A stretch of DNA of 64,000 bases from Begonia masoniana (taxonomy: Eukaryota; Streptophyta; Magnoliopsida; Cucurbitales; Begoniaceae): positions 30,492,412 through 30,556,411 of the forward strand of contig CM039510.1 in the NCBI GenBank assembly GCA_022432975.1, read 5' to 3'. Within the stretch, counting starts at the first letter, position 1, and the number at the start of each line of letters is the position of its first letter. Below are positions 58,106-64,000 of the stretch, piece by piece. The translations under genes were made by a program, and so were the position numbers. The notes beneath the pieces are model-generated. The model was not told the origin of the DNA, did no database searches, and was given only the letters and a program-made list of their open reading frames with translations.

Positions 58106-59690
58106 CCTCTGGAATCCGATTTCCAGAGGACTTGCTTCCTATTTTCTTTCTCATTTCCTACTTTCACACATTCTTAAACAATTCATCACTTCTTCACCAA
58201 TAAACACAATAACATCATAACTTAAACTCAACCAAAACGTATCCTAAACTCAAGTAACTTGAGACGAAATTTACGAAATCCAACTGCGTGGATAGCTCTA
58301 AAACTCGAGCATATCCATGCATAACCTAAAATGTCTCCGAACATTTCTATAAAATCCAAATAAAACTTAGTAAAACGTTTTATAAAACAAGTTTATCAAA
58401 ACATCAAATTATCTTTTTTCAACTATCCAGAACCAATCATCCTAGAATGTTCTATTTATACAATTAAACTATCCTTCTATCAAACTATCGTGTCCCCAAA
58501 ATACTTACGTACATCCCCACGGGTCAAAAGGTGCATCGACGGCCCAGCACACTCCCACGGGACATCCTCCTCTAACTGTATCATTCCTCGGGTGGAGGGA
58601 TCTCGTCCTCACCTATATCAAGGTCACCTACACCATACAGACAATCTATGAGCTAAAGGCTCAGCAAGTTTCTTAAATGCAAGTGCATGCTGTGCATATG
58701 AGTTCGTAAATCATGCAACATTTTCTTATCATTACATAGGTTGTCACCGAGATCTCAACCCACTAAATGTAGAGGGCACGTCCGACGGTTGGACAACCCT
58801 TTCCACCTAGCGGAGGGGGGTACATGCTTACATGCGTACAACCATGGGTGAGCCCCACCTCGCATGACCATATAACATACATGGGTCCTTATTAGATGCG
58901 GTATTGTGACCGGCCCTTCTCAGCCTTCACAATAGGTCAATAGCCCCCTTTCGGGCCACATCGCCATTTTCTTTAAAACATAGTGCGGAAATTCATTTTC
59001 TAAGCATAATTGAAAAGACGTTATGCATGAACAATTTATAACATAATATAAACATACAACATACGTACCATTGAGATAATAAAAGCAATTAAAAGCATAT
59101 CCTATAAAAGAACTAATCCTAACTACCCAACCAAAACGTTTAAACAAACAAATCCTCAATAATCCTCGACGCGACCTCGATATACGGTGTAGGCCAATCG
59201 GCCAGAGTAAGTCACGAGAACTTACCTCGTGCGCATTGAACTTCTAGCTCCATCCACGAGTGTCGTGTACCTAAGGCAAATTCACAATATTTGTTGTTAA
59301 AATGAGTCTAAACCAATAAACGTCTAAACTTACGAAACTCTTAACTAAAGAAATTTCCTAAAACTCTAATTTAATTCGTTGAGTCATTTTTATCGAGCGA
59401 TTTACGCTCAACACCTCAAAACCTCCATTAACGGAGTTTTCCAAACCTCGAAAATTCAACAAACCTTAATATTCCACAATGGATAGACCAACCTTCGTCC
59501 AATACGCCCAATATGTCCATTATATTCATAACTACGGTAACCTTACAGATTTCCAACCCTAAATCACGTTTTTAACAAAAACCTAAACGAAACCCTAACC
59601 GTTAAACGACTCAAAAACTACGAATAAACTTTCCAAAAGCGTAGAACCTTACCTAGAGTGTCATTTGGAGGAGAAAACGCGAAGAAAACG

Positions 59691-62393
<2,703 letters not shown>

Positions 62394-63280
62394 AAACGAG
62401 TCGATCGGAGAGAGACTTCGTCGATGGAAGGAGGAGTCGCGTGAGAGGCGATGAAAATTTGCCTGGAGGGAGAAGTGCATAGAAGTTTTCGTGAAAATGG
62501 TGGAGGAGAAGAGGAGTTATGATTTTTAATTAAAATTAGGCTTGGCAAATTACCTTTTTACTCTTCTTTTGATTTTTTATTTGTTTCGTCATTCGTTTCG
62601 TTAATTAGCTAACGATTTGGTTTCTCCAAATTTCCTTATTTCACCAATAACTCCGACTTATTACTAGGGTTCTATTAAAACTATCCGTTCGCAAAACGGA
62701 CCTCGTTTACTATTTTTACCCAACGTCCTTTAAATTACGAGAAACGTAATTCTCGTAAAATTAGCGTTACGACTCCTAAAATTCCTAAAATTTTCTTAGA
62801 ATCCATATTAATTATTAAGATCGTAATAACGCTTTCTTTTCTCGAAACCGACGTAATTTGACATAATTACAAAAATGCCATTATACATATATAATTACAA
62901 AATCCCGTAAAGAACTGGGTGTTACAGATATGGCACACATGTTCACGTAACAACTAAAAGGGTAGGGTGCGATGCACATGCGCATGTAAAGATTAAAAAA
63001 GGACATGAACCAAGCATATGCTCATGCAAGGATTATAAAGTCACATGCACATGCAAATCATGTAGGAGACATCTTATTCGGCCGAGCCTATTACAATACA
63101 TTCAAATTATGTTCAAACAGAGTTTAAACATGAGATGACATCCGATCATGCAAATGATCACACATCACACAATTTTCTTAGTTATCTTTTGATTGTTTAT
63201 TTCTTTTCTCTTAGCATTTATTTTAATTAAAGCTTGTAGCCTATTTAAAGGCAAAACACTCCTCGGTTTAGAGGAAGATC

Positions 63281-63589
63281 AAATTTAGATTTTGTTCTAG
63301 TATATGTGGCACATTACAAAACCACGTTAAATTTTGTGTCTCATTATTTTCTACTTTGTTTTATGCCATATTATTAATTGGGATAGTAATATATTTTTAA
63401 TCACACAAAGAGGAAAATGAATTCAACTACTGTGTAATCTAATTATAGATCGTTCATGACAAGTTGCATTAGTGTTATGTTATTAGATAGTCAAGTTTGG
63501 TCAGATTTCACCACAGTTAATAAAGTTTGGGACTTTATATTTTTTTGGATTTTTTGTATGAATTAAAATGGCTGATGATTGATGTTTGA
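63281..63589. other. Unassigned AT-rich sequence
   Basis: No gene or repeat end recognised; it lies between the truncated C 3' LTR and the next LTR and may be host DNA. Confidence 0.4.
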
Positions 63590-64000
63590 TGTAACGCCCC
63601 CGAACCGACCCCGGCTCGGTGCGCTACTTTGCTAGCCAACCCCGCGTTTAAAACATAAATTAAAATAATTTTCCAAAAATAGTTGACTCGATTTTAAAAA
63701 AACAACAATATAACGCCTAAAAGTTTCGAAATCCAAAACCTGAAAAACAATACATTTAAAACACAATTCAAACCAATCCAAGCCAGAATCAACCAGTACT
63801 ATATACATCAAAACATAATATAACCAAACAAACACTAAAATCAAATCCCAACTACACTACACAAAATACACCACAATATTAAACCACAAATAACTATACC
63901 ACTTCTATATACACCCATCAACTCCAACCAAAACTAACCACAAATCTCAAAATCTCCAATCCAAACCACACCCCGAGAACTAGGCCGTAACGCCCCGACA
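63590..64000 (-). repeat. Partial LTR P, reverse orientation
   Basis: TGTAACGCCCCCGAACC..GGCTCGGTGCGC matches the end of solo LTR H (34014) and, reversed, the ends of E and G. It continues beyond the window. Confidence 0.75.

Overview
This is a plant nuclear window: one intact chloroplast-targeted isoprenoid gene in a deep pile of nested transposons. Long Ty3/gypsy LTRs, tRNA-iMet primer sites, a hAT transposon and a GGPPS of the plant plastid type all indicate a flowering plant, probably a dicot; the species cannot be fixed. I found no tRNA, rRNA or CRISPR. Names such as 'C' or 'Y' below are my own labels.

Layout. 1-9955: decayed Ty1/copia element (LTR plus gag remnant) split by gypsy element I (624-9381, minus strand, TSD AGATA). 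9956-12529: host island with GGPPS (10638-11768, minus). 12530 to about 63280: gypsy element C, inflated to about 50 kb by insertions. Its 5' LTR carries a hAT transposon (12702-19810, TSD ATTAAATG, itself holding solo LTR A), gypsy element D (19957-39354, TSD AAAGG, holding truncated element E and solo LTRs F, G and H) and the gene-carrying retroelement K (39712-42810, TSD AAAAT). Its integrase gene carries solo LTR S (44265-56776, TSD TAAGC), which holds young, nearly intact gypsy element Y (44510-55954, TSD AAAGA), whose right LTR holds solo LTR N (51446-54045, TSD ATTGA). Its 3' LTR carries solo LTR L (57656-62926), which holds solo LTR J (59691-62393, TSD AAACG) with a 500-base poly-C run. 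63590-64000 is the edge of another LTR.

Most notable. (1) Every long TGTARCRCCC-type LTR examined (11 distinct LTRs or pairs) has the same hidden layout: TATA-like box, GT donor, 45-57-nt micro-exon between AG and GTAAGT, a roughly 480-860-nt intron-like segment, and an acceptor. The two ends of that segment are complementary (15 of 15 bases in several families, with compensated differences between families), and tandem hairpins lie between them. (2) Element K has about 300-bp LTRs, PBS and PPT but no pol; it carries fragments of host COP9 signalosome subunit 7, an F-box/kelch gene and probably a CMSS1-like gene. (3) Elements I, D and E keep gag zinc knuckles but have lost capsid and pol. (4) LTR 3' parts carry family-specific arrays of short motifs (TGACGTCA; GCGATCGATCGC; TCGTCCAAAG).

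Only GGPPS is a credible functional host gene. Y is the most recent element: by eye its LTRs differ by about 25 substitutions in about 2.07 kb, and its gag-pol frame has one early stop.
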